64,000 nt of DNA from Malus domestica (GCF_042453785.1 NC_091675.1:9002501-9066500); one strand, 5' to 3'; positions 34,098 through 45,824 are shown, counted from the first letter of the stretch. Numbers and translations: made by a program. Notes: a model not told the origin generated them from the sequence alone.

Positions 34098-34498
34098 GTT
34101 CATTAGTGTTTGTTTTTATTTGGTGTGTTTATTTTATTTTATGTGGTGTGTTTTTTTAGTTCATTTAGTGAGTTGAAATGTAATTTTATTTGGTGTGTTT
34201 ATTTTATTTTATGTGGTATGTTTTTTTAGTTCATTTAGTGAGTTGAAATGTAATTTTATTTGGTGTTTGTTTTTTTTTTGGTGTGTTGATGTTATTTTAT
34301 TTGGTGTGTTTAAATGTGTTTTGGATAAAGTACTAAATTCAATAAATTGGAAACAACATAAAATACTAAATTCAATAAATTACCAAATGAAATAAATATA
34401 CTTTTAGTTTAAATAAAGTACTAAATTCAATAAATTGGAAACAACATAAAGTACTATATTCAATGAATAAGAAATTACAACCCAAATTGATTGGAAAA

Positions 34499-35946
34499 TT
34501 ATGGGTTCGTGAATGGATAACCATCACCTAACCAATTTGTGGTGCTAGGATGACCTTCTCTTGTCGTGCTAGGACCATCTCCTCTTGCTCTCGCTTCTCT
34601 TGCACGCCTCCTTCGCACCACGTCCGCTTTCTCCGACTTCCAAAAATATTTAGAGTCTAGAGACTTCCCTTCTAAAGGCTCATTCATAATGTCACGATCT
34701 CGTTCAGCCATTCTTTCTTCTCTTCTATGTTCCCTTTCTTGCCGAAGTAGTTCTCTTTCTCTTTCATCAGCTTCAAATTTTTTTCTCAAAAGCTGCAGCT
34801 TTTGCATCCTCTTTAGCCTTATCAGCCTCAAATTTAGCCATTTCCCAGGCCAAATTCAATTCACCTTGGCGGACAAGTTCTTCCATATACTTTGCATAAT
34901 CATTCTTGGAAGCATTACCTTTTCTCTTTGAAGCCTTCTTACCTTGAGGCCTAATTGGAAAACGGGTCAACCCCGACGCTTGTTCAACGGGGGGCGTTTC
35001 AGGCACTTCTTCATAATCATCTTCATCATGATCATGTGAGGCATGCTCGGGTGTAGAGTGTAGAGGGGTGCTGTTCATGAAAACTTATGGACTGACATGC
35101 ACAACTTTAAATTTAGGACAATCTTTGACAATATTCCAACATTCAAACCGGGTGAATGTTTTGTTTTTGCTTTTGGTTTTGGCACCATACCAAGCTTGTG
35201 CTTGAAGTTCCTACACAATGCGGGAGAATAAATAATTATAATGAGAATAGGTAACAAATAAATAATACAAACAAATAATTATAATGAAAGTAGGTAACAA
35301 ATAAATAATACAAACAAATAATTATAATGAAAGTAGGTAACAAATAATACAAACAAATAAATATAATGAAAGTAGCTAACAAATAATTATAATGAAAGTA
35401 GGTAACAAATAAATAATACAAACAAATAATTATAATGAAAGTAGGTAACAAATAAATAATACAAACAAATAATTATAATGAAAGTAGCTAACAAATAATT
35501 ATAATGAAAGTAGGTAACAAATAAATAATACATACAAATAAATATAATGAAACTAGCTAACAAATAATTATAATGAAAGTAGGTAACAAATAAATAATAC
35601 AAACAAATAAATATAATGAAAGTAGCTAACAAATAATACAAACAAATAAATAATATATTGTTACCTGATCCGCTAAATTTTCCCCACTTCGAAGATTACC
35701 ACTAGCTTGTGCCAAGGCGTCTCTCCACGTACTAAACGATTGACTAAGTAATTTCCAACGACTGGACATCGATTCTTTAGTTCTTTGCCCACCCATTTTC
35801 TCAAGATAATTCGTATGAATAAGACTCCACATTTCTCGCAACTGCATTTCATTACCCGTAATCGAATCATGAGTAACTTGAACCCAACTAGTACACAACG
35901 CAACATCTTCAAGAAGCGTCCAATTCATACCTGCTTGAGTAGTCAT
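34499..35946 (-). pseudogene. PIF/Harbinger ORF1 (Myb/SANT-like DNA-binding protein), nearly intact
   Basis: ORF1 partner of PIF/Harbinger transposases; relatives bind DNA and help transposase nuclear import and activity. Exon 1 (35665-35946) encodes the SANT/trihelix-like domain: NWTLLEDVALCTSWVQVTHD, then MWSLIHTNYLEKMG and SRWKLLSQSFSTWRDAL. A phase-0 GT/AG intron (35211-35664) is filled with a minisatellite. Exon 2 (34499-35210) continues ELQAQAWYGAKTK, an acidic linker, a lysine-rich segment and a highly charged coiled coil (LRQEREHRREERMAERDRD). Two lesions are seen: a stop (TAA) in VSP*VFMN near 35090 and a one-base insertion in an A-run near 34785. Otherwise the protein reads end to end. 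Confidence 0.85.
35225..35650. repeat. Minisatellite inside the Harbinger ORF1 intron
   Basis: About ten units built from AATAATTATAATGAAAGTAGGTAACA and ACAAATAAATAATACAAAC modules, combined in periods of about 33, 54 and 66 bp. The first ORF1 exon ends just beyond it. Long open frames seen here are repeat translations. Confidence 0.9.
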
Positions 35947-36678
35947 TTTGTTGGAAAAAAATTGGATTGAAACTTTGAGAGAAAGATAGGAATGTGGTTG
36001 AAAGTAGTTGATAAAATATGAAATTGTGGTGTATGGTAGAAGATAATGAGAAGGTATTTATAGAAAAGTAAAATCAAATTTTTTTTATAATTTTTCATAA
36101 TTTTTTTTTTGAATTTTTAAGAACTTTTTACATTTTTTTAAAAATTTTTATTCACCTAATTAATCTCTGCCATTGGATTTTAAAAAATTTTAATTTCAGC
36201 ACTCCAGATTGTGCCACGTGTCACAACGGTAACATTTTATATTTTTAAATTGTTTTTTCTTTTTTTTTTAATTTACAAAGCCTAATAATGTGGACCGTTG
36301 ATCTTAGATTAAACGGATGAAATTAAATGAGATTTTTAAATGTTTTTTACCGTTGGAAATCCAACGGTCCATAAAATAGGACCGTTTCAATCGAACGGAC
36401 ATGGGGAAGCCATGTAGCTTCCCCAACGGTAACTTTTCACAACTAACGTTGCGGGCCCCAGCCCTGTTTTTTTGTCGGAAGACTCGCGCCCACGCGGGTG
36501 TGAAACGCACGCGCCTGACGCAGCCCTCGGGCTCTCAGGCTGGCAATCCTCGACGGGCCTGCTCCTCGGGCCTCGCCTGTCGCTCGAGCTTCCCAACGCT
36601 GGAGGTCATCCCCTCAGCAATTTGCTACTGTTTGGAGGCCTGGCCCCCGAGCAACCTCCCCCGCTGGAGGTGCTCTTA

Positions 36679-37708
36679 GGGTAGAGATTTTCATACAAAC
36701 AATGTGAATTACTAGCAAGGCCCTTTCTAATTAAGAATCTTAATTATGAATTAAAGACTTAATTATCAAGATTTTGGAGTCGATACTGTTATTTACACTA
36801 ATATTGTTTAATTTAACCACTTGCATAACCCAACAAATGATAAGTTGTCAAGTTTCTAATATAGAAATTAGTGCCTTCTCGAGATTAATATGAAATTGAC
36901 CGGTCAGCCAGCACTCAAACTGTCAAACAAGTCCAAAATTTTGGACAAATGAAAGTGAAGTCTACGTTTGGACAAATGAAAGTGAAGGCTACGCTAAGAA
37001 AGTTGCAGAGCTTAATTAATTATTGCTTTGGAAATGTGTGTTAGGAGACAAGAATCCTTTGCAAAGAATGTAACTTCATGAAGTGTCAATTATGTTAGAA
37101 GAAAAATGTTTATTCCGTTCATATTTAGAAAAGAAATGGTAGTATCCTTGGGTTAGAATTTTGGGTTACAAGTTAAATATGGTAACGTATGGGGAGTTGT
37201 TAGCTTAGAATCATAACGATTGGGAAGATGTGAATATGTGAGGAGAAATTACACTTTATATGATTAAATTTTTAGAGTATTAATAATAATTATAAAGATG
37301 TAAAGAAATGTCTTACATTAGAAAGTTAAAAAAATAATATTATAATTGCTTAATTGGTTTTTATAAAATAGCTTAAAGCTGATCAAATTACCGTACTTTG
37401 TTGTTCTCTATTCTCATTCTTGTGTTTACTAACAATCAATGATTAGAAATAAATGAGTGATTCTCATTTATCTGTTTACTAACACCAAAAGAATGATAAA
37501 AATAATGCATATAGTGACTATCCCATTCCTTTTAATGGTAAGTAAACATTAAGAGCATCTCCAACATGTGCGACTTGGTTTGGGTCATTCGGCCCCCATC
37601 TTTGTTTGTGCGGGTGCTGAACAAGGACAGACTACCTTGCCCACCTAGTTAGTTCTTTTGTTGGTTGTAAGGGATGGCATGGTTTTGTTTCATGCCCTTC
37701 AATCTCCC
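36679..37708. other. AT-rich intergenic sequence
   Basis: No genes. TAAGAGCATCTCCAACATG at about 37550 looks like a single Harbinger-type terminus, with no partner identified. Confidence 0.5.
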
Positions 37709-37711
37709 TTA

Positions 37712-38906
37712 AGCCATCTCCAACCGAGCCGACCAAAGGGTTATAGGCCAAAACATAGTTTGTTTTGACACAAAACCTATCTCCAATTAAGGTTGGGCTA
37801 AAAAAATTTAGGACCCACCATGCCAAAATATAACCAAATGGCCAGAGGGCTGGGCAAACTTAGACAGTCAGCCAACCCTGAAAGTTGGGGCTAGTTGTGA
37901 TGCTACTTGACGTCATATAGCCTTTTTTTAAGACAAAATAAAAAATTCTAACTTTTTCCAATAAATACCTAAGTCATTTCCACACCATTTCTCACATCAT
38001 TTTCACCCTTCCATACTATTTTACCTCATTTTAATGTCTAAGTTGTTCACATGCAAGTAAAATTAAAATATTTAATAACATGAAACTTAAAACGACATTT
38101 AGCGATAAGTAGCCCTCAAAATATGTCCGGAAACCTTATTTTAATATGGAAGTTTAATTCAATAAACCGACAAAATTACAGACCAAACTTAAAATAATAA
38201 ATTATTGAGGGGGCTAAAAAAATAGCCCCCTTCGGTTGGGGATTGTATATAGATATGGTCTGACATTGTTCATTAAAAAATAATTTCTTGCAAGGCTATA
38301 ATCTGGACAGAGGCCCTTCAAGAAATTATTTTTTTATGAACAGTGCCAAGCCATATTTATATATCATATCCAACCAAGCGGGCCAAATGGTCATAGGCCA
38401 AAACATAATTCGTTTTGACACAAAACCCATTTCCAACTGAAGATGGCTATTTTTTAGCCCCCTCAATAATTTATTATTTTAAACTTGTTCTTTAATTTAT
38501 TAGTTAATTGAATTAAACTAACATATTAAAATAAGGTAAGATAGTATGGAATTGTGAAAAGAATGTGAGAAATGACTTAGGTATCTATAGAAAAAAAAAA
38601 TTAGAATATTTTTTTTTTAAATTTCATCTGAAAAAAAAAATTCAAATTCCAACGGCTACATGACATCAGCTAGTCGTTGCTAGTTGGCGTCAGGATGACG
38701 TCATGTTATCGTTGGACTGGATTGGGTTTACCCAAATCGGGCTAGCTGGTTAACTTTCTTTGGCTACCCTGCAAGCCTTGTGGCTGATTTATGGCCTAAT
38801 GGATCCCGCAAGCCTTTTGGCCCAACCCTCGGTTGGAGACTGCTTTTGTGTCAAAACGGACTATGTTTTGGCCTATGGTCATTTGGCGGCTCAGTTGGAG
38901 ACGACC
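37712..38906. mobile_element. Long-armed foldback, Harbinger-type MITE (1.2 kb)
   Basis: Ends AGCCATCTCCAACCGAGCC and (inverted) GGTCGTCTCCAACTGAGCC; TTA flanks both sides (37709-37711, 38907-38909). The two halves are ~500-bp imperfect inverted copies: GGCCAAAACATA.T.CGTTTTGACAC, TACCTAAGTCATTTC and AATAATTTATTATTTTAA-type blocks recur in reverse order. An inner inverted repeat CCCCCTCAATAATTTATTA/TAATAAATTATTGAGGGGG brackets the ~220-bp centre. No coding content. Confidence 0.75.
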
Positions 38907-39163
38907 TTACTTCCAATTATTTTCCTATGCATTTGCTTGCCTTTAGTGGCTTTCTCGTTCTATTGGCTTTGACCCTGACAATGAAATATTCCCAGTTATA
39001 AAAAAAAAAAAAAAAAAAAAAAGCATCTCCAACAGATAATTTGTTAACCCACATGACAATTTGAAAATTAAATTTTTTTTATCACAATTTTGCTCCACAT
39101 ATAAAAAATTTACTAAGTTTTATTAAATTAATAGTCTTATTAAATATTAAATTAAGACTCTAA

Positions 39164-39605
39164 GGGGGCGTTTGTTTGCCCTCACTAAGTGGGACTGGAC
39201 TGGACTGGACTAGCTGTTAGTCCAATACTGTGTTTGTTCGATGCTGGGACTAACATTAATGAGACTAAAGGGGACTACCATGGACAAAACCCTTCACTAA
39301 GAGGTCTTAGCGAGACCCCCCAATAACCATGGGACTAACTAAGACTATCATCTCTCGTCCTCGTCATGCTCAACAACCACTCCCGATAGACTCCTAATCA
39401 TCTCCGGTCACCTAGATCATAATAAAATATTAATAATTTATATATTAAATAATATAATATTAGAATTTGTTATTATCCAGCTTCTTAGTCTAACACTGCA
39501 CCAAACGCTTCACTAAGTTAGTCTAGCTTAGTCTAGTCTAAACCAGTCCAACTTAGTCCTTGAAGCTAGTCCAGTCCGAGATAGTCCGGCGCAACAAACG
39601 CCCCC
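39164..39605. mobile_element. 442-bp Harbinger-type MITE
   Basis: TIRs GGGGGCGTTTGTTTGC and GCAACAAACGCCCCC (one-base gap), flanked by TAA on both sides (39161-39163, 39606-39608). Interior subterminal repeats of GGACTGGACT and their inverse AGTCCAGTCC. A 24-base A-run at ~39001-39023 lies upstream, outside the element. Confidence 0.88.
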
Positions 39606-39657
39606 TAAGGGATCATGAGAGAGCAGAACGTTTCGTCCTATCATAGTGACAAATTTG

Positions 39658-42600
39658 TTTTTTTTTTTTTTTTTTTGAAACAGAACCAAGGCCGAAGCCG
39701 AAACAGCAAGAGAGCCAACGAATGGCGAACACCAAACAGGCACAAAGAGAAAAGACGATGGAAGGGGATACAAACAAGCAGACACTACAACCAGGTTGAG
39801 TGTCACCCCAACCACCGCAACTACAACTCAAGGCGGACAAGGAAGACCATCCTTATTCAGAACGTGCACCAACGAAGATGGGGGTCTGTCAACCCAAACC
39901 CGATCACACATCTCCGGGCAGCCAACCGACGCAAGAAAGTCCGCCAAAGAATTCGCTAATCTTGGAACCCAAGACCAGCGACAGAACTGGAAAGCTTCAC
40001 TCAACTGCTTGACCCGAGCCAAGATAGGAAAAGCCTCCCAACTGCCAGAATCCAAATTGCCAGAAAGACAAGAAATGGATTCACGAGAATCCGACTCCAA
40101 AATGACAGAGCTACAGCCCAAAGCGGAACCCAATTCACAGCCACGCAATAACGCACAAGCCTCAGCCGCAGCAACACTGGGGGACAAGATAGCATACCTC
40201 GCAGCCGCCACAAAACTCCCCCCCTCCGCCCGCATAACCACCCCAACAAAACCCGATTTAGACCCCTGAGACCAGCTAGCATCAACATTGATTTTAAAGA
40301 AAGGAGAGGTTGGAGGGATCCACCGAGGAACTAAACACTGCCGAGCAGGACCCACCAAATTTTCAATCTGCGACAAACCCTCGGCCTCCCAGTAAGACCC
40401 GACAGCAAAGGCAACCTCCCTCAAGACGGACATAGGATGAACGGGGACCTGATTAAAAACAAAGTTGCAACGAGCTTTCCAAATACTCCAACAAGTAAAA
40501 GCAACATAAGATTGAACCCACGTTACCTCAGCCGAATACCCTAGAGAAAGATTGAACACAGCCTGCAACCAATTCGCCCACGAAGTGATACCCTCCCTAT
40601 CCAACCGATAATTAAGAGCACCACCAAACCAAATGGCTGCAACGCACGGACACATGAGGAATAGATGCTCCACAGATTCATCCTGGCAAAGACAAATGGG
40701 ACACACTGGGGAAGGGGAAGAACGCCGACGGAAGAGCACCTCTCTAGTGGGCAGGGCCTTATGCAAGGATAACCAAAAGAAATGACGGAGTTTATGAGGC
40801 CCTCGCAAAAGCCAGACCATGCGCCATAACTGCCTTGGAACCAAGCGAGCACCATGCTGGCGTTGATCCCGTAGCCCGACAGACCGAGATTGCAGCCAGT
40901 GGTAGCCCGATCGAACTGAATACTTCCCATTCTTACTCACATCCCAAACTAGACGATCTTGCCGACAAAGATCACCAATAGGGGTAAGACAGATAGCATT
41001 TTGCTCCACCTCCGATATAAACTCTTGCAAAAAACTAATATCCCACGTATGAGACTCCGGCCGAATAAGAGACTAAACCCTTAAGCTAGGAGTAACCGCA
41101 ACCTCCCCAATCGGAACAGGATGTCCCACAGGTAATGATGGAAGCCAGCGGTCCACCCAAACACGTACATCCGCTCCACTCATGATTTGCCAGTGAGAAC
41201 CATTCCGTAAAACCTCTCTACCAATCAGAATACTACTTCAAGCCCAGGAAGCCCTCCCACCTTTTTTGGCATCCCAAAAAGAACAGTGCGGAAAATAACG
41301 AGCCTTAAGAACTCGAGCCCAGAGGGAATTCGGATCAGTGATCAACCGCCAACACTGCTTAGCCAACAAAGCGTCATTAAATTCACCGAAATTCCGAAAA
41401 CCCAAACCGCCCATCATCTTTGGAAGACCAAGAACAGCCTTAGAAACCCAATGTGTCTTCCTCCGATCCCCAAGACTGCCCCACCAGAACCCAGCCACCA
41501 AAGCATCCAACTCCTGACAGACAATAGCGGGAAATTTAAAAATGTGCATCGAGTATACAGGGATTGCTTGAACCACAGCCTTGATCAAGACTTCTTTCCC
41601 AGCTCGGGATAAAGTACACTGTTTCCAACCTTGCAACTTACCCAGAATTTTTCCTTTAATATAGGCAAGACCACGTTTTTTAGATCGCCCCCAAATAGTT
41701 GGAACACCTTAATAAGTTCCAGGATTAGCAACCGCTGGAATGCCAAGAACATTAACCAACTCATTGGAAACTTGCATAGAAACATTCGCCCCAAAGTAAA
41801 CACTCGATTTTTGCAAATTAACTTGCTGACCAGAAGCCTCACAGTACCACCCCAGAATGTCCACCAGATTCCGACAATTTTTAGTATCAGCCTTTAGAAA
41901 AAGAAGAGTATCATCCGCGAAAAACATATGAGAAATGACGGGCCCCGATACTCCAATCTTCACTCCGTCCAACAGATGCGAATCCACTGCCTCTTGAAGT
42001 AGAGAAGAAATGACCTCTCCAACCATCAGGAACATATAAGGGGAGAGAGGATCCCCCTGCCTGAGACCCCGAGAAGGAGTGAACTGCTGTCCGGGTTGAC
42101 CATTAATGAGGACCGCAAACTGCACCGAAGACACACACCTCATAATTAAATGCCGCCATTCACTGCAAAATCCCATCCTAGCCATAATAGCATCAAGGAA
42201 GTCCCATTCCACACGATCATAGGCTTTCTGCATATCCAGTTTAATACCCATCTTAAACTTATTTCTAGCTTTTCGCCCTTTTAAGAACTGAAAAAGCTCA
42301 TGAGCTATGCCAACATTATCATGGATCATCCGACCAGCCACAAAGGCATTATGCGAGGGAGAAATAATACGCGACAGAACACCCTTTAACCGATTCGCAA
42401 GAACCTTAGCCAGCACCTTATAAGAGTAATTGCAAAGACTAATGGGACGAAATTGCGAAACCGACTCCGGATGTGAAACCTTAGGAATTAGAACCACGTG
42501 GGTAGCATTGAGCGTACACGGGTTGGCAGATTCATGCATCAAAGATTTGATCAAGCTGTTAACATCATCCTTCAGCTGCTCCCAAAAGGATTGATAAAAA

Positions 42601-42975
42601 ATCCCTTGGAAACCATCCGGCCCGGGAGCTTTGAGGCTGCCCATATGTAACGCAGCCTCCTGAACTTCCTGCTCGGACACCGGCGCAATTAACGCCTGAT
42701 TCATAGCCTCAGAAACATCCTGGTGAAGACAATCCAAGATAGAACCCCAATTCCTAGGACCCCCCGACTGGAATAAGGAGATAAAATGATCCTCAACTAA
42801 CTCCCGGACCCTGCGGGGATGCTCAACCCATTGCCCATCCCCATCCATCAAAGTGAAGATCGTGTTCCGCCTGCGACGTTGAAGTGTAGATTGATGGAAG
42901 AATTTAGTATTTGCATCACCCTCACGCAGCCATTGAACACGAGATCGTTGATGCCAATAACTTTCCTCCGGAGGT
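39658..42975 (-). mobile_element. L1-type LINE, 5'-truncated, with poly(A) tail
   Basis: Minus-strand element ending in a 19-base poly(A) (the T-run at 39658-39676). Coding sequence runs from about 42970 leftward with no endonuclease or ORF1, so the 5' end was lost, as usual in target-primed integration. No target duplication could be matched between the two flanks. Confidence 0.88.
39828..42970 (-). pseudogene. LINE reverse transcriptase - zinc-binding domain - RNase H polyprotein, broken
   Basis: Starts inside the linker before RT (SYWHQRSRVQWLREGDANTK). RT motifs: LKAPGPDGFQGIFYQ, FRPISLCNYSYKVLAKVLAN, KLDMQKAYDRVEWDFL, SRGLRQGDPLSPYMFL and the catalytic FFADDTLLFL (near 41910). It continues through RT thumb (LSRAGKEVLIKAVVQAIPVY), the zf-RVT zinc-binding region (near 40700: CPICLCQDESVEHLFLMCP) and a C-terminal RNase H with INVDAS (near 40290), AEACALL, ILESDSRES and NSLADFLAS. 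Stops near 41711, 41237 and 41075 interrupt the reading frame; catalytic residues of RT and RNase H remain. The last 400 codons (39828-41030) are still open. Confidence 0.92.
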
Positions 42976-43963
42976 CATCAAGTAATATGACTTTATAATA
43001 GTAAATAATTTTTTGGGTGTAGAAGAATAGAAGTTAAAAAGTTAGCTACGTGGACGAGAGATAATGTTAGGGCCCCTCCACAGACAAAGTGGCCTCCCTC
43101 TTCCCTGCAATTGCGATGCGACCTCCCAGTTTATTTATTTTTTATTTTTTGAGATTTAAATTAAATATTAAAAAATCAAGAAACAAAATTAATGCAGAAC
43201 AACAAAAATCATTTCCATGTTTCTTTGACCACAAAACCCGTAAAGTTGTGTTTAAGTGGTCGTTCACCTTTTTCGAAAGATGTTTCAGTTTTTTTGGCCT
43301 TTGCTTTTGTCACCACAATCATTTTCCATGTACTCGTTGTTTTTTTTTTCCTTAGATTTGGTAACTTTTTTGAAAAGAAGCTTATGAGGAGGGTCCAGTT
43401 GGATGGACAAGGAACTTAAAAACACAAACCAAAGTATAAACTTTACTTAATATTGTCACAAAGTTTCATGTAATGTTGGGAAAAAAAAATTGTTCAATTT
43501 CTTATGTGCGTATGTCTATAATTGTAACATATTTACTTATTATGAAATAAATATGTAGGGAGTCAAAGAACTCGAGAGTAGCAGAATGAATGTGAATCAT
43601 ATTATTTATTACTCCTAGTTTATTTCATTTCTGGTTTTGAAAGCATGGAATTACTGATTTTAGGGTAGGTTTAGTAAAATTGGGGTTTCTAATGATTTTA
43701 CAATATTCAAGTGTTGAACTAATCAATTTTAAAAAATGGTGAGTCAATAAAGATGAAATCCGAGTGATGTGATGGGTTTATAAGAGTGTCAATTCTGTTT
43801 CACAATCAAGATTTAGCTTTTCATCATTTAAACTAGTTGCCAAATTATTATTTAGATGTTAGTTGAAGAAAGTCAAAAGTTGGAATAAATTATTAGTTCT
43901 TATAGACTCTATCCTTTTTGGGAAAGTAAATATATTATAAAAAAACATGTTTATAAACAACAA
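42976..43963. other. Intergenic, no gene recognised
   Basis: AT-rich; nothing supported apart from the upstream flank of the tRNA gene. Confidence 0.6.
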
Positions 43964-44035
43964 GCGTTTGTAGTCCAACGGTTAGGATAATTGCCTTCCA
44001 AGCAATAGACCCGGGTTCGACTCCCGGCAAACGCA
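43964..44035 (+). tRNA. tRNA-Gly (anticodon UCC)
   Basis: Folds as a complete nuclear-type tRNA: acceptor GCGTTTG/CAAACGC with discriminator A; D-arm GTCC-AACGGTTA-GGAT; anticodon arm ATTGC-CTTCCAA-GCAAT with TCC at positions 34-36; T-arm CCGGG-TTCGACT-CCCGG. No intron and no encoded CCA. A TTTTT terminator follows directly (44036-44040). Internal A and B boxes are intact. Reads GGA codons. The sequence is of nuclear, not plastid, type. Confidence 0.96.
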
Positions 44036-44040
44036 TTTTT
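44036..44040 (+). terminator. Pol III terminator of the tRNA gene
   Basis: Five T residues immediately after the discriminator base. Confidence 0.85.
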
Positions 44041-45069
44041 GCATTACGTAGGCAAAATCTTCCAGTTTTCATTAGCTATAAGCGATTGTTGCTCTATTAT
44101 CTTCAATTTTTAATTTATATTATTACCTAGGCAAAATAATTCTCTTTTTCTTGTCAAAAAGAGAAACAAATAAAACAAAAAATAATCTACCACGGCTGGA
44201 AGTTGAACCAATTTTACAAATTTTCCAGTTTTAATTTGCTACATTATTACGTAGGCAAAGTAGTTTTCTTTTTCTGTTCAAAAATAATTTCCCGCTGTTG
44301 GGAATCAAACCTAGATTAGACAAATTTTTCAGTTTTAATTTGCTATAACGGATTGTTGCATCTTCAATTAATTAATTTATATTATTACGTAGGCAAGTGG
44401 TTTTTTTTTTTTTTTTTTTTTTTTTGTAAAAAAGATAAGCGAATATTTTATTTTTTCTGTACAAAAGATAATTTCTGCGGCTGGGAGTTGAACCCAAATT
44501 AGACAAATTTTCCAATTTTCATTTTCTACAACGAATTGTTGTTTTATTATCTTCAATTAATTTATTTATATGATTACGTAGGCAAAATAATTGTTTATTT
44601 ATTATAAATTATTTAATTTATAGTATTGCATAGGCAAAATATTTTTCTTTTTTCTATCTTAAATTATTTAATTTATATTATTGCATAGGCAAAATAATTT
44701 TCTTTGTTTTGTCAAAAAGATAAACAAATAAAACAAAAAATAATTTTCCACCACTAGGAGTTGAACCTAGATTGGACAAATTTTCCAATTTTTACTTGCT
44801 ACAACGGATTGTTGTTCTATTATCTTCAATTTTTTCATTTATATTATTACGTAGGCAAAGTAGATTTTTTTTTGTCAAAAAGATGAACAAAAAATAATTT
44901 TCTGCTGCTGAGAGTCAAACCCAGGTTAGACTATATTTTTCAATTTTAATTTGCTACAACGGATTGTTTTTCTAATAGCTTCATTATTTTGTTTATATTA
45001 TTACATAGGTAAGCTACTTTTTTTTTTTTTTCCTGTCAAAAAGATAAACAAATAAAACAAAAAATAATT
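44041..45069. repeat. Tandem array downstream of the tRNA, units with antisense T-arm-like segments
   Basis: Five to six diverged units of about 150-190 bp. Recurrent modules: ATTACGTAGGCAAA, TTGTCAAAAAGA.AAACAAA, a CTGGGAGTTGAACCC-like block (near 44200, 44290, 44475, 44750, 44905 and, truncated, 45072), TTAGACAAATTTT, and TTGCTACAACGGATTGTTG. The CTGGGAGTTGAACCC block is close to the reverse complement of a tRNA T-arm. The tRNA itself is followed by the module GCATTACGTAGGCAAAAT, so the array starts at the tRNA. A T-run of ~25 sits at 44401-44425. Confidence 0.8.
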
Positions 45070-45824
45070 TTCCGCTGCCGGGAAGGGAGGAAGTGGTGGT
45101 GGGGAAAATAGTGGGTGGACAAGCTAAATTAGGATGCCTGACATGGAAAGAGCAGAGAGGAAATCTGAGGTGGAGATGGAGGGAAGGGGAGACCGATCGA
45201 GTTGCGCAAGAAGAGAGAACAAAAAGGAAAATGAAAGTGAGGGAGAGAAGAAAAAACGAAAAAAACCACCACAGAGGGTGGAATAGCCATCACATAGGCA
45301 GCCACCACAAAATAGGATGGAAGAGCCATCACAAAGAAGGATGGAGGAGGTGCCGCCCCTTAGGGTGGCGGGAGAGGCGACCAACTGATCAAAATAGGGT
45401 TGTGCGAAAGTGAGAGATGTCGAGAGAAGGAAGAGCACTCACACCATTACATAAGCCGATCGAATAACTCAAAATATGTAAACAAATTAACTGTTCAAAG
45501 CTAGCAAGAATCCGCTGTAGCAAATTAAAACTGGATTATTTGATTGAAACCAAGTTGGGCTCCCGGCAGCGGAAATTTCTTTTTTCATCTTGCTTGAGTA
45601 GTTATTCTCTCGTGTTTCGAAAGAAGACTTGTCCTTACCTCTAAAATGGCGGTGAAATCAATCAGTTTAAAGATGAAAATATATGGTATTATTATTTTGT
45701 TAGTGCAGATTACATCACATTTTCGTGAGGAGAAAAAGTATGTACTTCACCAAAGAATTCACAAAATTTACTAGAAAGAATAGCTTAAAAAATAACTAAT
45801 TTTGCTGAAAATTGAACTGCAATC
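45070..45824. other. Purine-rich block and an inverted copy of the array unit
   Basis: 45090-45440 is GA-rich with a small repeat (GGATGGAAGAGCCATCACA and relatives); its open frames look compositional. At about 45490-45580 one array unit reappears inverted (GGGCTCCCGGCAGCGGAAATT), so 45070-45580 might be bounded by inverted unit ends, but no clear element emerges. The rest is the 3' flank of the kinase gene. Confidence 0.5.

Larger units (their letters stand above)
33322..36675. mobile_element. PIF/Harbinger DNA transposon with both ORFs decayed (3.35 kb)
   Basis: The left end GAGCAACTCCAG (33322-33333) and right end CTGGAGGTGCTC (36664-36675) form 12-bp TIRs with one mismatch, flanked by the 3-bp target duplication TTA (33319-33321, 36676-36678). 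Inside are a transposase remnant on the plus strand and a Myb/SANT-type ORF1 on the minus strand, the usual convergent PIF layout. A duplicated ~68-bp block (TCGGATAAGATTTTTAATC..., 33509-33575 and 33629-33697) lies near the left end. The right 240 bp is GC-rich. Most of the transposase has been deleted. Confidence 0.92.

Noticed and set aside
35236-35641. Hydrophobic repeat-protein-like frames and a CRISPR-like look
   Set aside because: Minisatellite in a plant transposon intron; units are contiguous, of mixed period and without unique spacers.
36387-36684. Several open frames on both strands
   Set aside because: GC-rich terminal region of the Harbinger element with no protein similarity.
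39796-40269. Plus-strand open frames opposite the LINE (39615-39959, 39796-40269)
   Set aside because: They are antisense to recognisable RNase H coding sequence and match no family.
43964-44035. Plastid-derived tRNA insertion
   Set aside because: Plastid trnG-UCC has a different sequence and an intron; this tRNA is of nuclear type with its own T-run.
45093-45438. Overlapping open frames of ~105 codons on both strands
   Set aside because: Purine-rich compositional frames with small internal repeats; no domain or splice context.
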